Part shown: positions 23,802 to 32,038 of the stretch, in pieces
Position numbering within the stretch: the first letter of the stretch is position 1
Layout of the letters: each line of letters begins with the position of its first letter
NCBI GenBank assembly: GCA_024403855.1
Contig: JAKSRC010000017.1
Coordinates: 1 to 33,187 of the forward strand
From: Saccharofermentans sp.
GTDB taxonomy: Bacteria; Bacillota; Clostridia; Saccharofermentanales; Saccharofermentanaceae
Direction of reading: 5' to 3'
Length of the DNA stretch: 33,187 bases
The notes under the pieces: generated by a model
The model's input: the letters and a program-made list of their open reading frames with translations, nothing else
Told to the model about the DNA's origin: nothing
The model's database searches: none
Program-made: the position numbers and the translations under genes

Positions 23802-26606
23802 TTAGTTCTTTTTCTTTGTAGCCTTAGCAGCAGGCTTCTTTGCTGCCTTAGTTGTCTTTGCTGCTGTCTTTACTGCAGGCTTCTTAGCTGCGCTTGCGCT
23901 CTTTGCTGCGGGCTTCTTAGTTGCAGCCTTTGCAGCAGGCTTTTTAGCTGCAGGCTTCTTTGCTGCAACTGCATCCTTAGCTGTAGGCATCTTCTTCTCT
24001 GTGAAGTGCTTTTCGCCATAGTATGCGTTGAGGTACATCTGCTTGATCTCGCTCATGAGCGGGTAGCGAGGGTTAGCGCCTGTGCACTGGTCGTCGAATG
24101 CCTGCTCAACCATCGCATCGAGACGGTCAAGGAAGTCCTTCTCATCGATGCCATAATCCTTAATGGTCTCCTTAATGCCAACCTTTGCCTTGAGCTCGTT
24201 GACTGCCTTAATAAGATTCTCGAGCTTTTCTTCATCGCTCTTTCCACCAAGTCCGAGTGCATCAGCAACCTCTGCATAACGAGCGAGTGTGTGAGGGTGA
24301 TCGTACTGGCTGAATGTTCCCATCTTTGCAGGAGCTTCAGCAGCATTGAAACGGAGAACCTCTTCGATCATGAGCGCGTTTGCAACGCCGTGAGGCAAAT
24401 GGTGGAATGCGCCGAGCTTGTGTGCCATAGAGTGGCAGACACCGAGGAATGCATTTGCAAATGCCATACCAGCCATTGTTGCTGCATTAGCCATCTTCTC
24501 TCTTGCTTCAACATCTGTCTGACCATTGTCATAAGCTCTGGGCAAATACTTAAAAATTGTCTGAAGTGCCTGCTTAGCAAGACCGTCTGTATAGTCAGTA
24601 GCCATTACGGAAGCATAAGCTTCGAGAGCGTGTGTTACGGCATCGATACCGGATGCTGCTGTAAGGCCCTTAGGAGCTGACATGTGGAAATCAGTATCGA
24701 TGATTGCCATGTTAGGAAGGAGCTGATAGTCAGCGAGAGGATACTTAACGCCGCTTGTCTCGTCTGTGATAACTGCGAAAGGTGTAACTTCAGAACCTGT
24801 ACCTGCTGAAGTAGGAATTGCGATGAAGTAAGCCTTTTCGCCCATCTTAGGGAATGTGTAAACACGCTTACGGATATCGATGAAGCGCATTGCCATATCC
24901 ATGAAGTCTGCTTCAGGATGCTCATACATAACCCACATGATCTTGCCTGCGTCCATAGCAGAACCACCGCCCAATGCGATGATCGTATCAGGCTTGAAAG
25001 CTCTCATCTGCTCAGCACCGGCCTTAGCGCAAGCGAGTGTCGGATCAGGTGCAACATCGAAGAAGCAAGTGTGAGCAATGCCCATTTCATCAAGCTTGTC
25101 TTCAATCGGCTTTGTGTATCCGTTATTGTAGAGGAAGGAGTCAGTTACGATGAACGCACGCTTCTTGCCCATAACATTCTTAAGCTCATCAAGGGCAACC
25201 GGCAAGCAGCCCTTCTTGATATATACTTTCTCAGGTGCTCTGAACCAAAGCATATTTTCTCTCCTCTCAGCTACTGTTTTTATGTTAATCAAGTGCTTGA
25301 CACCAACGTTCTCAGAAACGGAGTTTCCGCCCCATGAACCGCAACCAAGTGTCAAAGACGGTGCAAGCTTGAAGTTATAAAGGTCGCCGATACCACCGTG
25401 TGAAGAAGGTGTATTAACCAGGATACGGCATGTCTTCATGCGTGCTGCGAAAGCGTCGATCTTAGCCTGCTCTGTGACTGCGTCAAGGTAGATTGAAGAT
25501 GTGTGGCCGTAACCGCCGTCTGCGATAAGATGTTCTGCTTTAGCGAAAGCGTCCTCAATATCCTTTGCTTTATACATAGCAAGTACAGGTGAAAGCTTCT
25601 CGTGTGCAAACTCTTCGGAGATATCAACACTTTCAACCTCACCGATAAGGATCTTTGTTCCTTCAGGTACCTTAACGCCTGCAAGTTCAGCAATCTTTGC
25701 AGCTGATTGGCCAACGATCTTAGCATTCAATGAACCATTGATGAGGATCGTATTTCTTACCTTTTCGATCTCGTCATCCTTGAGGAAGTAGCATCCGCGT
25801 GTAGCAAATTCTTTCTTAACTGCATCGTAAACATCCTTATGAACGATAACAGACTGCTCGGAAGCGCAGATCATGCCGTTATCGAATGTCTTGGAATGGA
25901 TGATCGAGTTAACTGCAAGGATAATATCTGCTGTATTGTCGATGATAGCAGGTGTGTTGCCGGCTCCTACGCCAAGAGCGGGTTTGCCGCTGGAATAAGC
26001 TGCCTTAACCATGCCCGGACCACCTGTAGCAAGGATGATATCAGCTTCTTTCATTACCATATTGGTCATTTCAAGGCTGGGTACATCGATCCAGTCGATG
26101 AGTCCTTCAGGTGCGCCTGCTGCAACTGCTGCATCGAGAACGATCTTTGCTGCAGCGATTGTGGATTTCTTTGCTCTCGGGTGAGGAGAAATAACGATTG
26201 CATTTCTTGTCTTAAGAGCGATCAATGTCTTGAAAATAGCTGTAGATGTAGGGTTTGTGGTAGGGATAACTGCCGCAATTACACCGATAGGCTCAGCGAT
26301 CTTCTTAATTCCGAAAGCTTTATCTTCCTCAATAACACCGCATGTCTTGGTGTTCTTATAAGCGTTGTAAATATACTCTGCAGCGTAGTTATTCTTGATA
26401 ACCTTGTCTTCTACAATACCCATGCCGGTCTCTTCAACCGCAAGTTTAGCGAGAGGAATTCTTGCCTGGTTAGCAGCAATAGCAGCCGCCTTAAAAATTG
26501 CGTCAACCTGTTCCTGTGTAAACTTTGCATACTCTTTCTGAGCTGCTTTTACACGAACAAGAGCTTCTGACAACGCTTCAACGTTGTCGATAATCTTTCT
26601 CTCCAT
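23802..26606 (-). CDS. adhE: Bifunctional acetaldehyde/alcohol dehydrogenase AdhE with Lys/Ala-rich tail
   Basis: AdhE reduces acetyl-CoA to acetaldehyde and then ethanol, re-oxidising two NADH in fermentation. Residues 1 to about 445 form the CoA-acylating aldehyde dehydrogenase with catalytic Cys247 (NGMICASEQS). Residues about 455-870 form the iron-dependent alcohol dehydrogenase with GGGSAMDAGK (547-556) and metal ligands Asp655, His659, His725 and His739. AdhE normally ends near residue 870-880. This one continues for about 60 residues (874-934) of a Lys/Ala/Pro repeat (AAKKPAAKKPAAKAATKKPA and similar) resembling histone H1-type tails. GGAGG lies 8 nt before the ATG. A promoter candidate sits at 26707-26735. 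Confidence 0.95.
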   Translation of the reverse strand: MERKIIDNVEALSEALVRVKAAQKEYAKFTQEQVDAIFKAAAIAANQARIPLAKLAVEETGMGIVEDKVIKNNYAAEYIYNAYKNTKTCGVIEEDKAFGIKKIAEPIGVIAAVIPTTNPTSTAIFKTLIALKTRNAIVISPHPRAKKSTIAAAKIVLDAAVAAGAPEGLIDWIDVPSLEMTNMVMKEADIILATGGPGMVKAAYSSGKPALGVGAGNTPAIIDNTADIILAVNSIIHSKTFDNGMICASEQSVIVHKDVYDAVKKEFATRGCYFLKDDEIEKVRNTILINGSLNAKIVGQSAAKIAELAGVKVPEGTKILIGEVESVDISEEFAHEKLSPVLAMYKAKDIEDAFAKAEHLIADGGYGHTSSIYLDAVTEQAKIDAFAARMKTCRILVNTPSSHGGIGDLYNFKLAPSLTLGCGSWGGNSVSENVGVKHLINIKTVAERRENMLWFRAPEKVYIKKGCLPVALDELKNVMGKKRAFIVTDSFLYNNGYTKPIEDKLDEMGIAHTCFFDVAPDPTLACAKAGAEQMRAFKPDTIIALGGGSAMDAGKIMWVMYEHPEADFMDMAMRFIDIRKRVYTFPKMGEKAYFIAIPTSAGTGSEVTPFAVITDETSGVKYPLADYQLLPNMAIIDTDFHMSAPKGLTAASGIDAVTHALEAYASVMATDYTDGLAKQALQTIFKYLPRAYDNGQTDVEAREKMANAATMAGMAFANAFLGVCHSMAHKLGAFHHLPHGVANALMIEEVLRFNAAEAPAKMGTFSQYDHPHTLARYAEVADALGLGGKSDEEKLENLIKAVNELKAKVGIKETIKDYGIDEKDFLDRLDAMVEQAFDDQCTGANPRYPLMSEIKQMYLNAYYGEKHFTEKKMPTAKDAVAAKKPAAKKPAAKAATKKPAAKSASAAKKPAVKTAAKTTKAAKKPAAKATKKKN
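23805..23987 (-). repeat. AAKKP-type low-complexity repeat encoding the AdhE tail
   Basis: Degenerate repeats of GCAGC(A/T)AA(A/G)AAGCC(T/C) units encode AAKKP/AAK steps. The codon choice varies between copies (GCA/GCT/GCC, AAG/AAA), so the repeat appears to be kept at the protein level rather than being a very recent expansion. Confidence 0.75.
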
Positions 26607-26947
26607 TTCAAACCTCCAACATAACAGTTGTGTTTTAGACTATCTGAATGATAATTCTAAGATTCATATTGAACATTTACGTCAGCCGGATCCGCAAAAT
26701 ACCGACTATATATTATTTAATATTATTCAGGACAAAAATCAATCTTTATCGTATCTATCAGGCCCTCATTGCGCGAAAAACGGCACTTTCCACATAAAAC
26801 ACCTCTTAAGGCACACCCCAGACGGCGATTTTATTGGTTTTGCTCATGTGAAAATCATTACCCCAAAAACACCGCTTAAATGGAAAGAATCATGGCAGTG
26901 TTATAATTGTTTTGCTTATATTTTCGTGTTGATAGAAGGTCGTTACA
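26607..26947. promoter_or_regulatory. Divergent intergenic region with adhE promoter
   Basis: No gene is supported in these 341 bases. On the minus strand TTGTCC (26730-26735), a 17-bp spacer and TATATA (26707-26712) form a good promoter for adhE with a leader of about 95 nt. No clear Rex-type palindrome is visible. On the plus strand TATAAT at 26902-26907 may serve the next gene. The region is AT-rich around the adhE promoter. Confidence 0.55.
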
Positions 26948-28549
26948 ATGCTTAAAGAAAAGGAAAGATTAGAGTATTTCACCTCGGTAATAGGCGAAAA
27001 GAATGTCGATGTAGTTTTGAAAAACGGAATTACCAAAGAGATATTCAGCTATGTATATCAGGAATGTTCCAAATATATTGATGCAACTGTACTGGGCAGA
27101 CTCGAAAACAGTCAGAAGGACATCAAAAAACTCGTCGAAAAGGAACTCAAAGAAGACAAAAAGAGGGGCCTCTGTGACGAAGTCGTCTTCTACTATGGTC
27201 ATAAGATGGGTTCAATTTTTAATCAGGAATTGGAGAATACTGTAGTTTTCACGAACAGAACTATGGTTGTCTATCACAAGAGCATTGGTGGCGTAAAGGG
27301 CATACTTGCTTATCGCGTACCCTATAACGACATTGTCGATATAGAATATGACGATAAATCAGATACTCTGGATATTAAAATGATCCGTGGCGCGAAGCGT
27401 AGTCCCAATATTTCTCATTGCAAAGAGACATATATACTTCTGTCTCACATCAACGAGTTGAATCGTACCATTAGAATTGCTTCCGGTATTATCGACAGCA
27501 TATATGTCCCTGAGGGATACATGAAACCATTTACCAGATTAAGAGAATTTGTAGGATCCTCTACCTTTGATCTATTTGCTGAGATGAATTACAGGCTGAA
27601 AAAAGAGTACAGCCTAATAAGAAACAAATTCGATTTAAATATAGACAAATGCGGTTTTGGTTTTCATTTCATAGCTCGTACGGGTTCGGGAGAAGAAGGT
27701 ATATGTCCCGGTTTTATTGCCTTTGATGTTAGTAAAAAACATTTCTACTGGGCACTTTTACGCAGTAACGAGAAAGATGTTCTTCATACGATCGAGCTCA
27801 ATACTATCAGGAATGTCTGGACTGAAAATGACGTGGTTTATATTAACTATCACTATAACGACGTTGAAGAAATCCATACGGACAGATTTGCAAGAGATAT
27901 TCTGAATGCACTTGCGGCTTTTGTTCCCACTTCGGACACATGGCATAAAGCAAATGCGCGTAAAGGAAAACTTGCCAAGGAATTGGATATTGAAAGAATT
28001 AAAAACAGTTTCAGTCTTGCTTCCTATGAAGATGTCCACAATGAGATCAAAGCCTGCGCCACTGACGCCGGTATGAACGATTATGAAGTAATCAATACCT
28101 GCAAGGATAAAGTAGATAAAGGAATTCTTGCCGGATATATATGGAATCTGTATCTGACTTCAAAGATAGATGAAGAAGTATTCTGGATATTATTGGATGT
28201 ATTGTTGGATTCCGCTGATAATAATTTCGATCTTGATACGTTGTACAATTACAAAATGGACGATCGCAAACGATATTTGCGTATGAAAGATGAACAGGCA
28301 CAGATGGCGATCATGATTTTCGATTTCTCTATACAAGATTTTGTCCGTAAAGAAGTGCTTCCCACATTTGGAACAAAAAGTGTTGTATATACGCACAAGG
28401 ATCAGGATGCTTACTGTTTCACGGACAATGAGACTAATGAGTCCATTCCGGTAAAGCCGTTTTACTTAGGTTCTCTGGCTTCTGAATTAGTCGAAAACAA
28501 GAAATATACTCTCTACTTATATGAGAATGAAGTTGTTCTTGTTCGATAA
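26948..28549 (+). CDS. Protein of unknown function with two possible PH-like segments
   Basis: This 533-aa soluble protein has no signal peptide or membrane helix. I do not recognise its family. Two stretches look like bacterial PH-type beta barrels closed by a helix: about 97-175 (VVFTNRTMVVYHKSIGGVKG, RVPYNDIVDIEYD, then HINELNRTIRIA) and about 255-330 (GFIAFDVSKKHFYWALLR, IELNTIRNVWTEND, then ARDILNALAAFV). Each has a self-described strand pattern plus a short 'YNDI'/'LNTI' step. The rest is charged and helical, with a beta-rich C-terminus. GAAGG lies 8 nt before the ATG. It is followed 35 bp later by the SDR gene, perhaps in one transcript. The gene has a lower GC content than its neighbours. 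Confidence 0.8.
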   Translation: MLKEKERLEYFTSVIGEKNVDVVLKNGITKEIFSYVYQECSKYIDATVLGRLENSQKDIKKLVEKELKEDKKRGLCDEVVFYYGHKMGSIFNQELENTVVFTNRTMVVYHKSIGGVKGILAYRVPYNDIVDIEYDDKSDTLDIKMIRGAKRSPNISHCKETYILLSHINELNRTIRIASGIIDSIYVPEGYMKPFTRLREFVGSSTFDLFAEMNYRLKKEYSLIRNKFDLNIDKCGFGFHFIARTGSGEEGICPGFIAFDVSKKHFYWALLRSNEKDVLHTIELNTIRNVWTENDVVYINYHYNDVEEIHTDRFARDILNALAAFVPTSDTWHKANARKGKLAKELDIERIKNSFSLASYEDVHNEIKACATDAGMNDYEVINTCKDKVDKGILAGYIWNLYLTSKIDEEVFWILLDVLLDSADNNFDLDTLYNYKMDDRKRYLRMKDEQAQMAIMIFDFSIQDFVRKEVLPTFGTKSVVYTHKDQDAYCFTDNETNESIPVKPFYLGSLASELVENKKYTLYLYENEVVLVR

Positions 28550-28584
28550 GAAGACAAACATGATATATAAGGGAGCGACATTAC

Positions 28585-29286
28585 ATGTTCAAAGATAAGG
28601 TCGTAGTTGTAACAGGCGGTGCCAAAGGAATTGGCAAATGCATTGCTTCTGAATTCAAAGCACAGGGAGCTCTGGTAGAAGTTATCGATATCTTGCCGGG
28701 TGGACACTTTGTCGGAGATCTTTCTTCCAAATCCGATATCGAAAAGTTCGCGTCAATGGTCATCGCCAAATACGGAAGAATCGATGTCCTTGTCAACAAC
28801 GCCCTTCCGCTAATGAAAGGCATCGATGAGTGTTCATACGAAGAATTCCAGTATGCCTTATCAGTAGGCGTAACTGCACCTTTCTACCTCACAAAACTCT
28901 TTAAGCCATATTTCACACAGGATGCTTCAATCGTAAATATCTCATCTTCAAGAGACAGGATGAGTCAGGCTCAGACAGAGAGCTACAGCGCTGCAAAAGG
29001 CGGTATTTCTTCTCTTACTCATGCCCTCATGATGAGCCTTTCCGGCAGAGTCAGAGTCAACTCCATATCTCCCGGATGGATTGATACTATGGGCGAAGAA
29101 TACACAGGTCCTGATGCATACCAGCAGCCTTCAGGACGCGTCGGATACCCGAAAGATATTGCCGATATGGTTTTGTATCTCTGTTCAGATAAAGCCGGCT
29201 TCATCAATGGCGAGAATATCTGCATTGACGGCGGCATGACCAAACAGATGATCTACCATAACGACTGTGGCTGGAAGCTGGAATAA
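28585..29286 (+). CDS. Short-chain dehydrogenase/reductase (SDR)
   Basis: This 233-aa classical SDR uses NAD(P)H. It shows TGGAKGIG (residues 10-17) for cofactor binding, the structural NNA motif (VLVNNALP), a catalytic Ser in NISSSRD, YSAAK (Tyr about 130, Lys about 134) and the SPGWIDT segment, and ends with ICIDGGMTKQM. The domain is complete but somewhat short, and resembles FabG or sugar-alcohol dehydrogenases. An acidic residue in the second strand (EVIDILPGG) hints at NAD preference. The substrate is unknown. GGGAG lies about 10 nt before the ATG. Confidence 0.9.
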   Translation: MFKDKVVVVTGGAKGIGKCIASEFKAQGALVEVIDILPGGHFVGDLSSKSDIEKFASMVIAKYGRIDVLVNNALPLMKGIDECSYEEFQYALSVGVTAPFYLTKLFKPYFTQDASIVNISSSRDRMSQAQTESYSAAKGGISSLTHALMMSLSGRVRVNSISPGWIDTMGEEYTGPDAYQQPSGRVGYPKDIADMVLYLCSDKAGFINGENICIDGGMTKQMIYHNDCGWKLE

Positions 29287-29393
29287 GAAGTTCGGCCGGG
29301 GATTCGTTTTCGAGCCGTTGAAAAAAATCCGAAAATTTTTGTAAGATTTTGAATCCTTCGTAGTCATATAGGTGAAAGGAGGTGATTATAGCC

Positions 29394-29876
29394 ATGCAGT
29401 TTGATGAAATATACATCAAGTATTTTAAGGATGTATATCTTTATTTGCTCAAACTTTCCGGAAATGAAAGCGTCGCTGAGGATATTACAAGCGAGACTTT
29501 CTTTAAAGCAATGAAGAACATCGATTCATACCGCGGTGAATGCAGTTTATATGCATGGCTTTGCCAGATCGCTAAAAACACCTATTACACCTATCTCAAT
29601 AAAAACAAGAGGATAGTAGATCTCGATGAAAGTCAGATAGATGAGGTCGTCCCGGGTGTTGATATTTCTGAAGAAAATAAAGAAGAACTGTTGATGATAA
29701 AGAAGTATCTGCACCAGATTCCTGAGCCTTATAAAGAGGTATTTATGTGGAGAGTTTTTGCCGATATGAAATATGACGAGATCGGCAGAATTTTCGGGAA
29801 GACCGCAAACTGGGCATGCGTGACATACCATCGAGCAAAGAAAATGATTACGGATAAACTGGAGGAAGAAAAATGA
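29394..29876 (+). CDS. ECF-type RNA polymerase sigma factor
   Basis: This 160-aa sigma-70 family factor of the extracytoplasmic type has region 2 (YFKDVYLYLLKLSGNESVAEDITSETFFKAMKN, then YAWLCQIAKNTYY) and region 4 (LHQIPEPYKEVFMWRVFADMKYDEIGRIFGKTANWACVTYHRAKK). I chose the ATG at 29394 (MQFDEIY). The near-perfect AAAGGAGGTGAT lies just upstream, at 7 nt if counted from its end, while the longer GTG start at 29382 overlaps it. It overlaps the anti-sigma gene by ATGA, the usual coupling. It is likely held inactive by that membrane partner until an envelope signal arrives. Confidence 0.92.
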   Translation: MQFDEIYIKYFKDVYLYLLKLSGNESVAEDITSETFFKAMKNIDSYRGECSLYAWLCQIAKNTYYTYLNKNKRIVDLDESQIDEVVPGVDISEENKEELLMIKKYLHQIPEPYKEVFMWRVFADMKYDEIGRIFGKTANWACVTYHRAKKMITDKLEEEK

Positions 29877-30511
29877 AAATAGATTGCAATGTAATTAAGG
29901 ATTTACTGCCACTTTACGCAGATGATCTGGCAAGTAGTGAGTCCAGGGCTCTCGTAGATGAACACATCTGCTCCTGCCCTGATTGCAAAAAGGAACTTGA
30001 AGCTCTTAAAGCCGGCGAGATCAAATCAGTCGTCGATTCAATAAAGGTTGATGAAAAGGAAGCTAAAGCACCGATCAAGAAGGTCAAAAGAAGGATCGCT
30101 CTTACTATTGTAATAGCCTGTGCCGTCTCTATAATCGCCGGATTCTTGGTTTTCCTTGGCATATCACGTCCGGTCAAAACTCTGGAGATCATCCCTGTAG
30201 AATCGGAAATGTATACACAGGAGCAGATGGATGAAGCAATCGCGGCGATTCGTGCCGATTTTACCGAACTGGAAGGCTGTCAGCTTCTCAAACTCAAGTA
30301 CGCAGGTGATGACAAAGTTCGTAAAGAATGGGATTATCTCCATGGCTACGATCCGGATGCAAAAACAGTAATGGTATTTAATTCTGAGTTCAGAACCCCA
30401 CTTTTCGGCGGTGATGATGCATGGAACCACAACACCATATATACTTGGGACTGGTTTGTTGTAGAACACGCCGACGGTACGTGGGAAGTAGTTACGAAGG
30501 GCTATTGTTAA
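29873..30511 (+). CDS. Anti-sigma factor with zinc-finger (zf-HC2) domain
   Basis: This 212-aa membrane protein binds the preceding sigma factor. The N-terminal anti-sigma domain has the zinc ligands Cys5 and HICSCPDC (HxxxCxxC, about residues 37-44). A Lys-rich stretch precedes one membrane helix (about 71-95: ALTIVIACAVSIIAGFLVFLGI), and the remaining ~115 residues are extracellular, rich in Trp/Asp. That outer part has no recognised sensor fold. It overlaps the sigma gene in an ATGA quartet. Confidence 0.9.
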   Translation: MKIDCNVIKDLLPLYADDLASSESRALVDEHICSCPDCKKELEALKAGEIKSVVDSIKVDEKEAKAPIKKVKRRIALTIVIACAVSIIAGFLVFLGISRPVKTLEIIPVESEMYTQEQMDEAIAAIRADFTELEGCQLLKLKYAGDDKVRKEWDYLHGYDPDAKTVMVFNSEFRTPLFGGDDAWNHNTIYTWDWFVVEHADGTWEVVTKGYC

Positions 30512-30536
30512 TAGCCACAAGGCAGAGGTAAGAATC

Positions 30537-31391
30537 TTGATCTGGATGTCATTAGTTCTGGTATACGGTCTTCTTAAGGGAGCCCGCGAAATAGTAAAAA
30601 AGAAGTGTCTCGAGACAAATTCTGTTGTTGAGGTGCTGTTTTTCTATACCCTGATCGGCTTCCTTCTGGTCCTGCTTTTCCCCGGCCGCGAGGAAGCCCT
30701 TACGATCAACTTTTCTTACCTCCCCTACATATTCATCAAGTCTTTTGTGATATTTCTTGCCTGGATATTAAGCTTTATGGCTATAAAATCCATGCCGGTC
30801 AGCCTTTACGGCGTACTGGATATGAGCCGTGTTCTTTTCGCGACTTTCCTTGGAACTGTAGTCCTGCACGAGTCATTATCCAAAGGCCAGTTAATCGGAT
30901 TGCCGCTTGTACTTGCCGGACTCTTCCTGTTACGCCTCGTTAAAGGCAAAAAGGGACAGGACGAAAAGGTCGCGCCAAAGACTGTCATTTTCGCGCTGTT
31001 GTCCTGCATGCTGAATGCCGTATCCGGATTCCTGGACAAGGTATTAATGAAGGATATTACAAGTGCACAGCTTCAGATCTGGTATATGTTCTTCCTGGTC
31101 GTTATGTACGGAATCTTCCTGCTTGTCAGAAGAACCAAGGTAAACTGGAAAGCACTTTTCAGGAACTACTGGATCGTGCTTCTCGCAGTTATGTTCATCA
31201 TCGGAGACAAGGCACTATTTATCGCCAACGGATATCCTGAATCCAAGATCACACTCATGACTCTTATAAAACAGTCATCCTGCTTCGTAACCATTGCGCT
31301 GGGCCGAATTGTATATAAGGAAAAGAACATCGCGAAAAAGGCACTTTGCGCGGCCGTTATTCTTATCGGAATTTTAATTGCGCTGATCTAA
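30537..31391 (+). CDS. EamA/DMT-family membrane transporter
   Basis: This 284-aa protein has about ten hydrophobic helices in two homologous halves, as in drug/metabolite transporters of the EamA type. The conserved segment PVSLYGVLDMSRVLFATFLGTVVLHESL (end of first half) and the matching ITLMTLIKQSSCFVTIALGRIVYKEK (second half) carry the expected E-rich ends. The start is taken at TTG 30537, because AGAGG is 8 nt before it and the ATG at 30546 is too far from any ribosome site. It follows the anti-sigma stop by 25 bp and is probably part of that operon and under its control. Substrate unknown. Confidence 0.88.
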   Translation: MIWMSLVLVYGLLKGAREIVKKKCLETNSVVEVLFFYTLIGFLLVLLFPGREEALTINFSYLPYIFIKSFVIFLAWILSFMAIKSMPVSLYGVLDMSRVLFATFLGTVVLHESLSKGQLIGLPLVLAGLFLLRLVKGKKGQDEKVAPKTVIFALLSCMLNAVSGFLDKVLMKDITSAQLQIWYMFFLVVMYGIFLLVRRTKVNWKALFRNYWIVLLAVMFIIGDKALFIANGYPESKITLMTLIKQSSCFVTIALGRIVYKEKNIAKKALCAAVILIGILIALI

Positions 31392-31434
31392 AAGTTTGCT
31401 GAACTTCGTTGCTCATGCGCTTTTCATCAGATTC

Positions 31435-31893
31435 TCAATCCTTGAACTGAAAAGGAATCACAAAGCGGAGATCGATGAAGAGGACAATAAAAGCAATTCC
31501 GATAAACATGAGAATCGACATTGCTTTTTCGAGAGAGACAGGCATAAACAAATTATACGGTCTCATTGCGTATTTGCCATTCCACTCATAGACGCTGATT
31601 TTGGAACCTTCAGGGTATTTTGCATCTGAGTAATCGTATACCTCGACCGATACAATTTCATTATTCTCAAGGAAAGCAATCACCGCCGTCTCAGTCTCCC
31701 ACTGACTGGTTTTGATAAACGGGTTAATTGTAGTAATCGAATAGGCGTTAAAAACAGTTCCCTGATACTCTGTTATCTCTGACTCATGTATGTTTGCCCA
31801 AATACGGGATGCACCAATCGTTCCAAGATAGGCTGCCATAAAGACAATACCGATGATTAGCATGATATGGAGAAGATTGAATTTTCGAAACAT
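31435..31893 (-). CDS. Small membrane protein of unknown function (DUF3592-like)
   Basis: This 152-aa protein has an N-terminal helix (about 9-30), an extracellular beta-rich middle (YQGTVFNAYSITT, AVIAFLENNEIVSVEVYDYSDAKYPEGSKISVYEWNGKYAMRP) and a C-terminal helix (about 122-143). The two-helix layout with a small beta domain resembles DUF3592-type proteins; the match is by shape, not motif. It has no strong ribosome site. It is convergent with the EamA gene (43-bp gap) and divergent from the XRE gene, with which it shares an ATTATAAT (31948-31955) that gives a -10 on both strands. Confidence 0.7.
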   Translation of the reverse strand: MFRKFNLLHIMLIIGIVFMAAYLGTIGASRIWANIHESEITEYQGTVFNAYSITTINPFIKTSQWETETAVIAFLENNEIVSVEVYDYSDAKYPEGSKISVYEWNGKYAMRPYNLFMPVSLEKAMSILMFIGIAFIVLFIDLRFVIPFQFKD

Positions 31894-31947
31894 TTTATCG
31901 TAGCAACCCTTATAGACGTAAATTTAATTCCTATATGCACCCTATTG

Positions 31948-31955
31948 ATTATAAT
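31948..31955. promoter_or_regulatory. Shared bidirectional -10 (ATTATAAT)
   Basis: The palindromic ATTATAAT provides TATAAT on the plus strand (31950-31955) for the XRE gene and on the minus strand for the small membrane protein. The two polymerases could not bind at once, so the genes may be expressed in competition. No strong -35 is visible on either side. Confidence 0.45.
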
Positions 31956-32038
31956 TCATAAAATTCACTGAGGAAACAACGAGTTGCTTTTGCGAAATCC
32001 TAATCGCTGATAAGATATCTACAATGGAGGTGGATATG

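Noticed and set aside
24006..24680. Plus-strand 224-codon open frame inside adhE
   Set aside because: It is antisense to the alcohol dehydrogenase domain, whose motifs are intact on the minus strand; a compositional shadow.
25839..26570. Plus-strand 243-codon Cys/Asn-rich open frame
   Set aside because: It is antisense to the aldehyde dehydrogenase domain of AdhE, with no ribosome site and improbable composition.
26584..26955. 123-codon open frame before the PH-like gene
   Set aside because: It begins within adhE antisense, crosses both promoter regions and overlaps the start of the real gene; no ribosome site or domain.
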